From NCBI RefSeq assembly GCF_030253575.1, contig NC_080561.1, positions 33,689,564-33,753,563 of the forward strand: a stretch of DNA of 64,000 nt. Reading direction: 5' to 3'. A program made the translations under genes and the position numbers. The number at the start of each line of letters is the position of its first letter. Within the stretch, counting starts at the first letter, position 1. The notes beneath the pieces were generated by a model, which saw only the letters and a list, made by a program, of their open reading frames with translations, was not told the DNA's origin and made no database searches. The stretch comes from Rhododendron vialii. Lineage: Eukaryota > Streptophyta > Magnoliopsida > Ericales > Ericaceae. This document shows, one piece after another, positions 23,817 to 36,417 of the stretch.

Positions 23817-25076
23817 TCACCCTATATATATGTTTCTATAGAGAATTCTTTTGTCAAATCTTGGAAGTAAAAAAATGCTATTTCCACTCTTGTTTCTGCT
23901 ACGTCCACGAATTTATTTTTTGGCGGGGCATGTTCATGACGTACGTGAACGTGAGGAAGGCATGTACTCGGTATATAAGACCGAAGTTAGCATCAAACAG
24001 GTATGGAAATAACATTATTTGGTACTTCATCGGAGCCGAATTTGTGGCGTACGTCATTGCGACCCTAATTTTCTGGAATCAACATTCGTGAGGATAAAGC
24101 ATCTCTCTCTTGTTAGGGAATTGATATCGTCGTTAAGATGTTTAGCACGACTTTCCATTTAGGGTTTCAAAATGATCATTTTTTCACCACTAATACCATG
24201 TATGTTTTTATCCCTAATTGGACCCAAAATATCCTTTAAAGTAGAGACAATTTCAATCCTAGAGGGCGTGATTAATAATCTGGAATTAGAGGGGCACTGG
24301 ACTACCAATCAAGTTTACCAAATAACCTGATGGCTTAATATTACGACTCATAACAATTTTATTTGAAAACCAACTTCACCTCTCAAACCCCAAAGTTTAT
24401 ATTTTTTGTGAGACCCACCTCGGGTACACCATTTGCGCATGGGGTTGCGTGAGACCCATCTCGGGGTCCTAAACAAATGATCAAAACCGTTTAATTTATT
24501 TAACATATTATTTAAGAATTTTTGCGAAAATGGCTTGTCGATTTTGTGTTAGATTTCCTGTCAAAATAATGAGCAAAGATCCCTTTATCAAGGCCCTTAC
24601 TGATATCTAACTAAACTGATGTTTTACAAAAATCTTAAAATCGGTTTTAAATAAATCGAGCAGTTTTCATCATTTATGTGGAACCCATTTCTTTTCTTTT
24701 TTTTTTTTTTTTTGTCATACGATATACATCAGCGGAGTCAACGAAGGGTTGAGAGGCCCCAACCTGCTCCCCATGAGACTTGAACTCAAGTCACCATTGA
24801 AGAGAGAAATGAGACAACCAACTCGGCAAACTTGATTTCTCATGTCTAACCCAACTAGACATGACCTGAACCCGGGGTACCCATAGTTTTATTGAACTCA
24901 AACCGATTTCCGGTTCGACATTTCGGTGTAAGAAAAAAAAAACCCGTCGATTTTTGTTCCGGTTCCACTTTGATTGTAAATTTCGAATTCGGTTCAGGTT
25001 TTGGAAAAAACCCTCGCAGCGGACAAAGAACGTCTACTTCACTTTCTTTCGTCTTCCCAACCAAGCACCTCGATTC

Positions 25077-25078
<2 letters not shown>
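23817..25078. other. Intergenic region between the neprosin-domain gene and CSL4
   Basis: The first 250 bp are the probable 3' UTR of the neprosin-domain gene. The rest is AT-rich without a convincing gene. Around 24735-24790 the minus strand has a GAGTTCAAGTCTC block resembling a tRNA-type box B, possibly a decayed SINE. The promoter and 5' UTR of CSL4 must lie in the last few hundred bases. Confidence 0.5.

Positions 25079-25110
<32 letters not shown>
25079..25110. repeat. (GA)n microsatellite ending at the CSL4 start codon
   Basis: About 16 GA units abut the ATG at 25111, so the repeat is in the extreme 3' part of the 5' UTR. Confidence 0.95.
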
Positions 25111-25113
<3 letters not shown>

Positions 25114-28100
25114 CAAGAGAGAGATGGTTCGAAAGAGGAGGAGGAGTTGGTAACGCCAGGTGAAGTGCTGGGGAAGGCGTCGGAGTTGAAGGCGGGAAGA
25201 GGGGCCTACGTCGCACCTCACGGCAACACCGTGTACGCCGCCCTCACTGGGCGCCGATCCCTCATCCCTCCTCCGCCCGACTCGTCCGACCAGGTAAAGT
25301 AACCTATGCTCGAACGAGCCGAACAGTTCGTTGTTCAAAGCATTTTTTGAAAACTCAAGGAGCTTTAACATTACATTCGGGTTTGGCTTGTTTATGAGAG
25401 GAACGTATCTCAAACGAGCTTTAATCGAGCCAAACAATGTATTGTTTGTTTGAAAACTTAACGAGCTTTAATTATGTTCGTGCTTGGCTTGTTTATGAGA
25501 CGAACTTATCTCAAACGATCTTTAATCGAGCCGAACAATGTGTTTGAAAACTTAACAAGCTTTAAAATTATGTTCGAGCTTGGCTTGTTCGTGAGACAAC
25601 TGGATCTCAAAGGAGCTTTAATCGAGCCAAACCATTTATTGTTAAGCTTTGTTTGAAAACTTGACGAGCTTTATAAATATGTTCAAGCTTGGCTTGTTAT
25701 GAGACGTCGTCTCAAACGAGCTTTAATCGAGCCCGAACACAAACCGAGTAGCTTGAATTTTGTAGATATCAAAAATTGAACTAGCCCAGTAGTAGTAGTT
25801 TGTTCGAGCTTGGTTCGAAAGCTTAACGGAGTTTCAAAAATAGGTTCAAGTTTGGTTTGTTTATGTGACAAACCGATCTCAAATGAGCTTTAAACGAGTG
25901 AGTCCGTTTGTATAGGTTTGTTCTATTCTCATCTGTTACTTGTTAAGAATTTATGCTTGTGGATTTAAGCAGAATTTGTGTAAGGAAAACGAGTTAATCT
26001 TAAGACATAGCCATAAAATTCTGATGATTTTCAGTGCTTGTACCCCCAAAGACAAATGGACATAGTTTATCAACTTCAAGTTTTCTGTTTCTACCCTGTT
26101 TGTTTTGTCTTAGATTTATTTAGTTATATTTCCTTTGGTGATTTTTTGTCGTGAGGACTAATCTGTACGGCCCACAAAGGTTGAAGAGTTGCTTGAAAAT
26201 TTCGGGATTACAAGGCTTGTTCTGTTTTCCTTTTTGGTATTTTGTTATATTTATAAAGATAAGAGAGTTAGATAAAAGCTGCCAAACGAGAGAGAATTCA
26301 GAGATCGTTCCTCCAGTTAATCGCACACCATTCGATCATGTGATTGTTCCCATAGGAAAGGTGGGCAAATGAAAATGTGGCTAAAGTGAGGTTAAAAGGC
26401 CGTGCTAACTTTTGCAACAGAAGGAAGGGTTATTTTACAGTTTGAGGGTGGATTTAGCACTTTCAAGAGCCACATCAGTCTCCACATACCATGAAGTGGG
26501 TAGGACTGTCATGGATTGGTAGTGCTTTTTTAGGATTGTATAGATTGTGATGATACATTAAGTGGAGGTTTCTTGAACCTTGGATGAGGTTTGTCTGTTT
26601 GTGGCAACGTACAGACGTACAATGGCAAACCTAAATATATCGTTACCACACAAGTAAAAGTTGGTGAGATGGATTTGAGTTGACACAAGGAGTGGTTGAT
26701 GTGGGTGCTAAGAAATTGAAGTTATAAGCAGAATTATGGCAATGGAAGCTGAAGACGATGAAAGGGCCAAATCTAATCCTCCTCAGCATGTTGTTTGATC
26801 CTTTGTCGCAATTGGGGTTTGTTACGTTTGTATTTGTGGGTGTTTTTGTGGATTCGGGGTCTATTGTATCTCTTTGTGGTTGGGTGGAGCTCTTTTTTGG
26901 GTGTTTTGGTGTATCTTTTATGTTGGCACCTTGCCAATCCAAGGTTGTTATTTCCTCTTTCGGTCTTAGAGGCATATGATCTTTGTTGCTGGCGTTTGCC
27001 ATTTCTTTGGTTTGCCTTTTAATCATTGTAATTTGCTTCCAAAGATTAATAAATTCTTCTTTTTCTGTTCAAAAAAATAATAACTTGAGATTGATGCCTC
27101 ATCAACTGAAGGGCTCTTCGAGGAACAGTCGAACAGATAAGGGGTATGGAAAGCATACTTGTGGTTTTTCTGTAGGTTGGGTGTTTAGAGTGTCCATTTC
27201 TGTTTTGCTGACTTAATTTGGGTATGTCATGTGATTATTTTGGGGTATTGTAATATTTTACCTTTTTCTGCTATGTGTACTCTAGCAATAATAAGCTTAA
27301 GTTTGAGGGTGACTTTTGGAAGACCTAGTTGAGGATATTTCATGATTTGCTACCGAAAGAAAACTTCTTACTTGAGTTCCTCTTTTTCCCGTACTTGGTT
27401 CTCCTCGGTTTTTCCTTTTAAGGTGATAAATTGCGAGATTGATTGCTAAAAGGTTCGGGAATAAGTTAACAAGTTGGAAATGTTGCATTAGCGCAAGGGA
27501 TGGGCTGATTTTGATTGAGAGAACTTTGTCTAGTCTTTTCCGAAGTGCTTTACGTGGGGCGATCACTAGAATAGAAGTTTGTAAATGATCTTAAATCAAC
27601 TTAATGAAAGGAACAATCATGTCTAAGAAGATGCTGTGTTCATGTGAACTCGTCTGACATACCTCAACAGGAAGTCATTCTACCTATTCCTTCAGTTCAG
27701 CTACATGGATTCACTATTATCACATTGTAATACTACGAAATAAGAGGTGATTATAAACTTATCATGATAGAGTGAATGTCATGTTGATATAAATTATATA
27801 ATTAAGAGGAACACTTTGTGAATCTTGTTAAGAGATGGTAAACTCTTGCTACCAGATTTTCGGTTTGTATAAGGTCGCTCTAAGGCTCTAACCTTATAAT
27901 CCCTTTCTTTTCTCTTTCTTCTTAAATTTATAAAGTGAATATGGTACAGTAGTTACATGCCAATAGGTTCTTACTGCTTGTTTCTTCTTTGAATCATTTC
28001 TTAGAGACCAACAGTTGAAGTTACAGGTCACAAGGCCCATGGAGCTGTTCCTGAGCCTGGGTCTATTGTCATTGCTCGTGTAAGTTTTTCTTCACAATTG

Positions 28101-29288
28101 TTGTCCTTCTTCGTTAATGGCGAAAGGTCTAGCCTAGCGCTGCTTATTTTTGCAAAAAAAATACGTCTATAGAAGACTTTTTTTGGGAAATCAAATGAAT
28201 ATGACCACATGCAAGAAGTGTTGTCCTTTTTTCATCTCTTGTCAACGAGTTATATTGTGCACAAGATGTTAGATGAGAAAAAAAGAACATAGCAGAGGAA
28301 AGAACAAAAAGTGTCACGTGTGGACACTTTTTGGGTCCTATCATCGTTTAGCTTTTTTGCTGGGTCTGTCATTGTTGGGTGTGGGCTTGATTTATTTTGT
28401 TATAAAATTTGGGATGGGATGGGATGGGCCCGCTCTGATACCATGTAGAAACTTTATATTCATCTCAAAATATTTGAACAAAGGGTCTAGATTCTCCGGG
28501 GCAAGACAAAGGTGTTGCAACACATGCGGCTGGAAATCAAGGGCGAACGATCCGGACAAGAAACGATCGAGGGTTACTGCCTTATTGTGTTAGAAGGGGA
28601 ACTGTTTCTTGTCCGGATCGTTCGCCCTTGATTTCCAGCCGCATGTGTTGCAACGCCTTTGTCCTGCCCCGGAGAATCTGGACCCTACGTTCAAATATTT
28701 TGAGATGGATATAATGTTTCTACATGGTATTAGAGCCGGCCCATTCCATCCCAAACAATGTGGGACAACTACTCTAACATCTTGTTTTGGTGACCTGAAC
28801 CTCACGTTGTATTCATTTTTTGCTTGCTCATTATAGGTGACTAAAGTGATGGTTAGAATGGCTTCGGCTGACATAATGTGTGTTGGACCCAAATCTGTTC
28901 GAGAAAAGTTCACTGGCAGTATTAGGTAATTGGACTTGTTCTTAGTTATGGAGTGTTACTTGTTGAACCGTGAATTTAACATGGATTAGAATAATTTCTC
29001 ATCATCATGATCACATAAATGTTTGATTATATTGTTGTAAACCTATTGTTACTTCTGTCTGTGAATGTAGTCTTTTATCCCCAATCAACATTATGGCAGC
29101 GTTATATTGACAAATTGGTAGTATTAAGCTGTCTTAATGTTTCTAGTTAGTCAGTGTGGTTTAGATTTTAACTTGTTAAAAGTTACGGAGGTTCCAGTTT
29201 TCACTATTATTGGATACCCAGTACCATAACAAGTTGCATGTTGTCTACGACTCTACTGTTATGCAATATGAAGCTTGAGCAATTTTGG

Positions 29289-29338
<50 letters not shown>

Positions 29339-32300
29339 AGTCCCACTTTTTGTTCTCTCCCTCTCTTTTGGTGAGTGGTAGAAGAAGCACTTAAGGAAGA
29401 ATAGTTCTCTAACGAAATGAACATTAAATGAGCCTTTATTTCATTTGAAATACGATGAGGGGGCTACTAAATAATGTTTTCACTGCAGGATAAATACAGA
29501 TCTCACTAGGGTATCTGACTGATAGAAAAACTCATTAGGATATGTGAGCGTGTCTAATAACTAATATGATCGAATGTTTAGTTGTTAATTTGATATGTAC
29601 AGTTTATGTTCATGTAATCCCTCTCAGTTATAGAAGAAGTATGTGACAAACTCTGTTTTGGTTCAATGTAATCAGGCAACAAGATGTTAGAGCAACTGAG
29701 ATTGACAAGGTGGATATGCACTCGTCTTTCCGCCCTGGGGATATTGTTAGAGCTTTAGTTGTATCCTTTATGCTTGGGATTGCTCTGCTATTTTTATAAA
29801 ATGAACCTGACAAACATATTGTCCTGTGAGATCTGCATAAACATGAATTGTGTTTCATACTTGCTCTTTTTACTGATAACAGTACTGGATTCTTAGTTTT
29901 TCCCATGGAAATACTAGTCCCTGTAGATGGTAAGCAGAACTTTGCCTCGTTCTGTTGGTGAACACAAGCCTACTTTAGATCCACCAAAATCCCCTTCTTG
30001 GTAAAATACTAAATAAAACGAAGAATCCAGATATAGTTCTTTAATTCAAGTGACGTTTGTCTCTCGTATCAGATAGGTAATTAAATTGATGATTCCGAAT
30101 ACTTAACTGGACTCAAAGTAGCAGGAGAGAAAACAGTGAATGCAAGCTCGGAAAGTGCTTGCGTATTTGATTTTATTTTCTTTTACATTTTGCTAATTCC
30201 CATGTTCTGTAACTTTATTCCCCATTGTTCGTTGGCTTATGAAGCACTTATGTGCAATTAGGGCAAGCTTTTCAATTATTCTCTTTATAAGAATGCCATA
30301 CAATTAATTTACCACGATAACATACATAGAGGTTTGTGTGTTGTCTCTCAAATGTCTTCCATCATGGACATCATAAGGAGTTATGAAGACCATGACGTTT
30401 TTCAACTGATGCTTTCAGGAATTGACACTGACAATTATGGACCAAGTTGTTGGCTATGAAACTCTTGCCTTTAGGTAATCAGAATCATCAGATAATGCAT
30501 AAGTTTTATAGACATAAGAGAGAAGCATGAGCAACTCTATCTTTAATGATTCAGGATTGCTAATTCCTATTGATAGTACGATTCATTCCATTTTCAAGGA
30601 GTAGACAGAATATTGCTTAACATTTGATGGATTGGTTGTATTTGTAAGTCAAAGGTGATATTTATCTTTTTCATGAATAGTGATGGACAGTACTTGAGCT
30701 ACTGGAAAGCACTTATAAAGATACCTGGTGGCATGGTGTTAATGAACATTCCAACATGGGTAGCAGCCGTAAAATACTTGGTGTAGCAGTTCAAGTATGC
30801 CTTTTGTTTGTCTATTGGGAAAAATTAATATTTTCCCTTCGTAACTTGCGGTTGGAACACTTCTCCCCTAGCTTTTGAACTAGCCAATTTATATTACTCC
30901 TACATGATCGAGGACTTGAAGGGGGATCATTAAAGGGCCGAGCGAGAGAATGAAGAGAAAGTATAGATTGAGAAAGTAACGTTAGCTACACCAGACCAGA
31001 CACACCCTCTCTTTTTTTAATCCTATTTCTTGCGACTAGGCAGGTCGAGGTCCTATGAGGTGCCCGCTACTCAGTGTACCATCCCAAAAGGAAAAAGATG
31101 CGTCTGTCAGGGGATTTGATTAACAACTGTTAACACTGTGTGAAATTGGGTTTTTTGACTTGTATGTTGCTCATGTTTGTCCTTTTGTTTTTCTATTGCT
31201 CATCTTGTATCTTAATCAGTTGCGCAACCAATGACTCATAAATCACTCAAACGTGATAGTTACCCTTGACACACTGCACTTGGTTAGCTGTCCCTTGGAG
31301 ATGCTCGGGCATACTATCTATCAACTGCCAAAAATGAATTGGGTGTTGTATCTGCGGAAAGCACAGCAGGTAAATTTCCATCCAGTTGCCCAGCAGTATT
31401 TGGAAAATTTATTGTCACACACACACATGTGTTCATGTGTCTGAGAATGACTTCGTATTCAGCGAATTAAAATTTTAGCTTGCAGTTTTAAGTGTTGAAT
31501 GCGAAGCCTGTGTGCTTATTTTTTATTTGGATAAGAATGATTCTAGGGTGGGGCAACCATCATTGATAAGTATGGGAAAGATATATGAGGACATGTAGTT
31601 GCTTATGGCTTGTATATACCAAAGTTTTTCAGTGGTGAAAGCGCAAGGTAAGGCTGCTGACCTCTCATGAGGCGAGGTGTAAGCCTCAAGGCGTTGAGGC
31701 ATAAGCCTTCAGAATTTTTATTTTTTGTTAAAAATAAAAAGATTAATTAAAAATACCATAGAAAGAGGGGATAGTGTTTGCGCCATACAAAGATAGCTAA
31801 CAAAGAACAAGAAAATAGTAGATAAAATTCACAAAAAAGCATGTTAAGGCTTAGAATTAGAAACATAGTACATTAATAGATCCAACTTTTAAAAGCACTC
31901 TCAGTCGTCTCGCAAATACGTGAAAACCCTTTGTCTTCAGCCCAATAACTTAATAATGAACCGACTCTTCTGATGCGTTCGCCTCCATCATCTGGGCAAA
32001 AAGGCGTGAAAAGCGTACTCCTCTAAATGCCTCCAATAGATGGGCGAACGCCTTTGTCGTGCTCTGCCTAAAAAAATCAATGCCTTGAGGCGTTTTTGAT
32101 GTGCCTTGCCTTGAGGCGAGCCCCAAATTGCCTTTTTAAACATTGGTATATGCCTCATTTTGAATTTGTAATTACCTGATCAATTAACAAAAAAAATTAT
32201 TGCATGTTGATTTAGGTCGAATGAATGATACCTTCAGAGTTTTGTTGTCCATTCTTCTGTGATCTATAAGTATTGTGTTGTTTATTTATTTAGCAGTTTA

Positions 32301-33194
32301 TTTATCTGTTTCTCCCTCCATCCCAATTGTTTGTCCTTTCATCCATTTTTGGGAAACCAACTGGTTAAACACAATCATTGCCCTTTACAAAATGCCCTTC
32401 AATTCATGTTGGACTTATCTCAACAGCGAAGAGCAAAAAGGGAATCTTGTAGGATTTTCGCTATTGAAAATGGACAATTATTTTGGAACATCAAAAAATC
32501 AAATAGTGAACAAACAAGATTGGATGCGAGGGGGTAGTTTTTATTGTCAGTAAGTCCGGTGATTTTCAGCAACAAAGACATTATATAGTTGAAATATAAT
32601 GCAGGAGAAGGGAACACTGCGAAGCAAGGATCCCACTATACATCAGATACTAAAAGTAAATGAAACCAAACAAAAAAGGAAAATGTTAAATCTCACAATC
32701 TGCACTCTCAAGTTTCCAGCTATTACTATTCACAGAGGATTTCCTCTTTGCGGGAACCCAAAAAGAGGTCAAATAACAAATTGTCTCCACGGTAGGCCAA
32801 TTCTTCCAACTTCAATGTGTGTGCCCGAGAGTGTTGTCATCCCATGTTCTTTTACTAATATGTCATTAGCCCACTTCTGCTGGAAGGTTTATATGAAATC
32901 TTTGTACTTTTAAGTTTAGCAGTCCTTGAGAATGTGAATGTATCTGCTACTTTTTTTTCCACTTGAAGAGCCACAATGTGCCTTCCTACAAGTGTTTACC
33001 TAGTTTGGAATATGCACGAGTCACACATTAAACTCCCCTCCCCCAGGTGATCTGTGATGTGTGCTAACCTGAGTTGATCTGTTCAAACTGTCACCTTAGG
33101 TGCAGCAATGGTCCCAATTAGTTGGACAGAGATGCAGTGCCCTCTGACAGGCCAAATTGAGCAGAGGAAAGTTGCTAAAACTGAGTCTTCATAA
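25111..33194 (+). CDS. CSL4: Exosome complex component CSL4
   Basis: Six exons: 25111-25293, 28005-28079, 28837-28925, 29676-29760, 31288-31369, 33100-33194 (TAA); all introns GT-AG and phases consistent. The product is 202 aa, the usual plant length. The N-terminal domain has VTPGEVLGKASELKAGRGAYV (residues about 14-33) and exon 2 has VTGHKAHGAVPEPGSIVIAR. The S1-type RNA-binding part runs about 65-150, with FRPGDIVRALV and LSLGDARAYYLSTAKNELG. The C-terminal region reads ISWTEMQCPLTGQIEQRKVAK. CSL4 is one of the S1/KH cap subunits of the RNA exosome and helps route RNA for 3'-5' decay and processing in nucleus and cytoplasm. ATG 25111 is the first in frame; the upstream in-frame open stretch has no ATG. 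Introns 1, 2 and 4 carry repeats, a TRIM palindrome and a coding-like relic. Confidence 0.95.
25312..25905. repeat. Degenerate tandem repeat (GAGCTTTAATCGAGCC family) in CSL4 intron 1
   Basis: A unit of about 100 bp, with landmarks AACGAGCTTTAA, GCTTGGCTTGTTTATGAGAC and TTTAATCGAGCCGAACA, is repeated about five to six times with divergence. It starts 19 bp after the exon 1 donor. A related repeat occupies the same position in the plastid-protein gene (36745-37265). Confidence 0.8.
26640..27078 (+). mobile_element. LINE-type 3' end in CSL4 intron 1
   Basis: The end TTTGCTTCCAAAGATTAATAAATTCTTC...CAAAAAAA matches the tail at 10470-10512. The 5' limit is uncertain and no target duplication was found. 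Open frames here are Phe/Leu/Gly-rich and not credible genes. Confidence 0.6.
28409..28755. mobile_element. Palindromic TRIM-like LTR pair in CSL4 intron 2
   Basis: Two 121-bp arms (28444-28564, 28604-28724) are near-perfect inverted copies around a 39-bp loop. Each outer end reads TGTAGAAAC... inwards, i.e. LTR end ...TTTCTACA, and is followed outwards by a Met-type primer-binding site: minus TGGTATCAGAGC (28432-28443) and plus TGGTATTAGAGC (28725-28736). The pairing continues weakly beyond these sites. The right arm ends about 110 bp before exon 3. Confidence 0.85.
29290..29337. repeat. (CT)n(CA)n compound microsatellite in CSL4 intron 3
   Basis: About 16 CT units run into about seven CA units. 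Confidence 0.9.
30420..30786 (+). pseudogene. Coding-like relic of an unidentified gene within CSL4 intron 4
   Basis: Two exon-like blocks have good splice signals and a shared frame. The first is 30420-30475 (acceptor TTTCAG, donor AG/GTAATC), encoding TIMDQVVGYETLAF. The second is from 30680 (acceptor AATAG) to the TAG near 30786, encoding YLSYWKALIKIPGG and MNIPTWVAAVKYLV. They belong to no part of CSL4, whose exons 4 and 5 join correctly without them. No open upstream exon joins in frame. I do not recognise the protein. It may be a captured gene fragment or an unannotated terminal exon pair of a nested gene. Confidence 0.4.
31640..32145. repeat. Element with inverted GCCTCAAGGCG-type ends in CSL4 intron 5
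   Basis: The left end has AGGCGAGGTGTAAGCCTCAAGGCG and the right end CCTTGAGGCG...TGCCTTGAGGCGAG, roughly inverted around an AT-rich centre. Boundaries and class are uncertain. Confidence 0.45.
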
Positions 33195-35644
33195 TACCAC
33201 ATAATCAAGGATGGATTGGAAGTGATCTACGCCTGTAGCCAACTACTAATGCTTTGATGAAGGGACTCTGTATTGAGGTTAACGTAGTTTTATACATACC
33301 TTCTTATTTGATACTCAATGTGGCTTTGTTGAGCAACCATATTTTTTGCTGCAGTCTGTCGTTTTGACCTGCCTTTGCCAGCAATGTTGGTTCAACTGGT
33401 AAGGTTTATATGTTACTTTTTGGTCTCTAAGATTGTAGTGATCCTGATCCCCCAATTGCAAAATTAGAGAGAATCCATGTGGCTTTACATTAGGTTCTGG
33501 ACTTATTTGCTGTTTTTTTCTTCTGTCCATTCATTGAAATTTTGAAGCCCTGACCCATATTGTGTTGGTTATCCTTATAAAAAAGGGTTGTGCGTTTAAT
33601 CAAGATCTTTCTGGGGTTTCTTTCTTGTGATCATTTCTGACGAAGAGACCCTAACTCTGAATGCCTTGAGAAAAGGACAAGAATCTCTTATCGCAGCCCT
33701 ATTAGGCTTTCTAGTTTGACTCTGTATGTTAGGTCTTGTATCGGAGTTCAGAGTTTTGATGAACTTGAACAATTGTGGTGTCCATGTGCTGTTTGGAAAT
33801 TCTGAAATAGTTCATTAACTTGTTAAGGTAGTACCATGTAGCACATGCATACAGATGCATGGGACGATATCTCTGCTGATCTTATTGTCACAGTCATCTG
33901 TTGCTTGGACAATGTCTCTATTTTATATTTGTGCGAAGGGTATTCTAACCTCACTCTTGTTTGGATAATCATGTGGAGCGTAGATTGGTTTAGAAACAAA
34001 TGACTGACATTGGATGAAGCTCCAACCTGAAAATATATTCTTACCTTTGAGGCCATACGTTACCTTTGACTGGCATCCTGTTCATTATCAAGCTTTCCTA
34101 GTACTTATCGTTCATGCTACTTTCAAAATTTTGCTTCCTCACAGTATCACACCTATTCTCATATACTAATTGTGACTTGCTAGACTTTGTATGCGTAAGA
34201 TTCAGCTCCTCGCTGTTTCTGGTAGGTTTATGGGTAAGATCTGGCTTCTCGCTGTGTCTGGCGGGAAATGTTGATCTTCATTGCATCATCCGAATACAAA
34301 AGAAATAGTTTGCAACGTGATCCCTCAAGGTATTTTTAGTTATAAGACATTTCATCGGTTCAATTGATTTATTTTTTTGTTATTTCAATCGTTTTATCAG
34401 TCATTCTTCGTTGGCTTTCAATGTTTTTGCGCTCTCTCGGGAAGGCAGTTGAAGGGCGAAGCCATGCATTTGATAGTTCAAACAGATGAAAACTAGTAAT
34501 TCTGCAGTACTGGGTTCATCTGCAACCAAGTCTTTCCCTGTTAGAGGCAAAACTTTCAGGGGGGTTTCCCTCTCTTTTATTGGCAAACGCATGAGCCAAG
34601 ATGACCATGGTACCATTAAACCCAAACAAAACCAAAACCAAAACCAAACCGTTTGTTCGGAGGATGTAGAAGCCGAAGGTGGACTATACCTGGATATAAA
34701 AATCCGGGTGGAGGGATATCCGATGTTTGTATAGTTTTTTCTACCTGGATAAATGAGCCTAAGGCTTTGAAATTTGCAACACTTAACTCTGGTCAAATAG
34801 ATTCAGCTCCAGAGCAAGACGTTCTTGATCAACTGCCGAAGAGGCAAAAAAACAAATCAATTTTACTTTTGATCTTTTACTTATTGTAAGTTACCACTGG
34901 AGCTCGCCCTCACTGAAAATCGCCAGAACTCACTTACACTGCCTGCATATGCCGAAAAATTGACCCGAACAGAATTAGATATCCAACGTTGCACTGGAAC
35001 TCACCCTTACCGAAATCCGCTAGAACTCACTGACAGCTAAAACATTAACCCGAACGGAATTAGATATCCAACGTTGTGGAAGAAGGGAAAAAAGAGAGAG
35101 AAACTGATTAGATATCCAACTTTGTGGAAGAAGGTAGGGAAGAAAAAAAAGAGAGAAACTTGACGAAAAGCTTTCTTCGTTTGGTTTTCGTTACAAAGGG
35201 ATGTGTGCGGGTCAGTTTTGGCGGATTATAAAACTAAAGTTTCAACCAATTCATAGTTGGCGGGTTGGATATATTTTCACTCAACCCGCACAACCTCAAA
35301 ACCAACGATGGTTGGGTTTAGCGGTTTGGAACAACGGATTACGGCAAGTTGAGTTGGTTGCATGACGGATTAAGAAGACTTGCCACTACACAACTTATCA
35401 CCCACTCAATCCAACTCGTTCCTCCTCCCTTACTGCAGGTGGCGGTATGGAATGGTTCATGTTGGATCGATTTGGCGGTTTTTAAGGGTGGTTGTGGGTC
35501 AATTTGGCGGTTTTGAGGGTGGTTGTGTGCACTCCAAATTTTGTACTCCAAATTCATAAGGGAAATTTCGATTGTTGAAAATAAATGATATAAAATGAAA
35601 AACAAGTTCAAGAGTACAATTAAAATGGATATACTTCCCTCTTA
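33195..35644. other. Intergenic region after CSL4
   Basis: The first few hundred bases are probably CSL4 3' UTR. Around 34400-34800 open frames of 82 codons (+) and 131 codons (-) overlap; neither is recognised. Around 34960-35160 an AATTAGATATCCAACGTTG block recurs three times. Around 35465-35525 a TTTGGCGGTTTT-AGGGTGGTTGTG block is doubled. No confident gene is seen. Confidence 0.5.
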
Positions 35645-35859
35645 CTCCCTCCGTCCCTAAATAAGTGTCCGGTGCGCAAAACTAGGCCTTACAAAATATG
35701 CATGTTTTTCATTAAAAAATTTAATTTTTTTTCACAATCTAATAGAACTCATTGCTATCTATTGATTTGTGAAAAATTTTTGATTTTTTTAACGAAAGAA
35801 ATACATCTTTTTAAAAGCCTAGGTTTGCACATCAGACACTTATTTAGGGACGGAGGGAG
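35645..35859. mobile_element. Stowaway MITE
   Basis: Terminal inverted repeats CTCCCTCCGTCCCTAAATAA (35645-35664) and its complement ending GGACGGAGGGAG (to 35859) are the hallmark of Stowaway (Tc1/mariner) MITEs. The TA duplication is at 35643-35644 and 35860-35861. Length 215 bp. Confidence 0.95.
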
Positions 35860-36417
35860 TATTAGATAGATTGGAAACAACGCATATCTTTTAGCCCATA
35901 TAGCCATTTGGCATAAGCAATTTTCTTTACTCTTGTCTTGTTTTCTTTTTCTTTTCCTCCTGAGGGATGTCCGTAGGCTGTATATTCAGTTAGTCTTTTT
36001 TTAATTTCAAGTTGTTTTACCCAAAAAAAAAAAGATATAATAGATAAGAAGGAAAAAATTCACTTGTTTTTTAAAAAGTAATAACAACTTCATTAATAAT
36101 AAAGAGTACAACCTATAGTGTGCAGCTAATATAACTGAAAAAAAGACATTTGCTCATAAGCCAAACAAATAACACTTTTAAATCAAGTGAAAGATACATG
36201 ATCAGCAAGGTGATCACGGTATTTTCACAATTGGCGAAACTTCCCATAGAGACGGACAATTCACTTGTTCGCGATTCCCCCTCCTATTTTCATGTTTTTT
36301 ATAATAAAAAAAAAAAATGGATTAGTTTTTCTTGCTTGCTGTACGATTTTCCCTTCCACACTCTCTTGCTAACTTCCCAAGAACGCCCAAAAAGATTTCA
36401 GCGGCTGCAAGAGTGAG

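Noticed and set aside
24892..25110. In-frame N-terminal extension of CSL4 through (RE)n
   Set aside because: There is no upstream ATG in this open stretch, and family proteins begin close to the VTPGEVLG motif.
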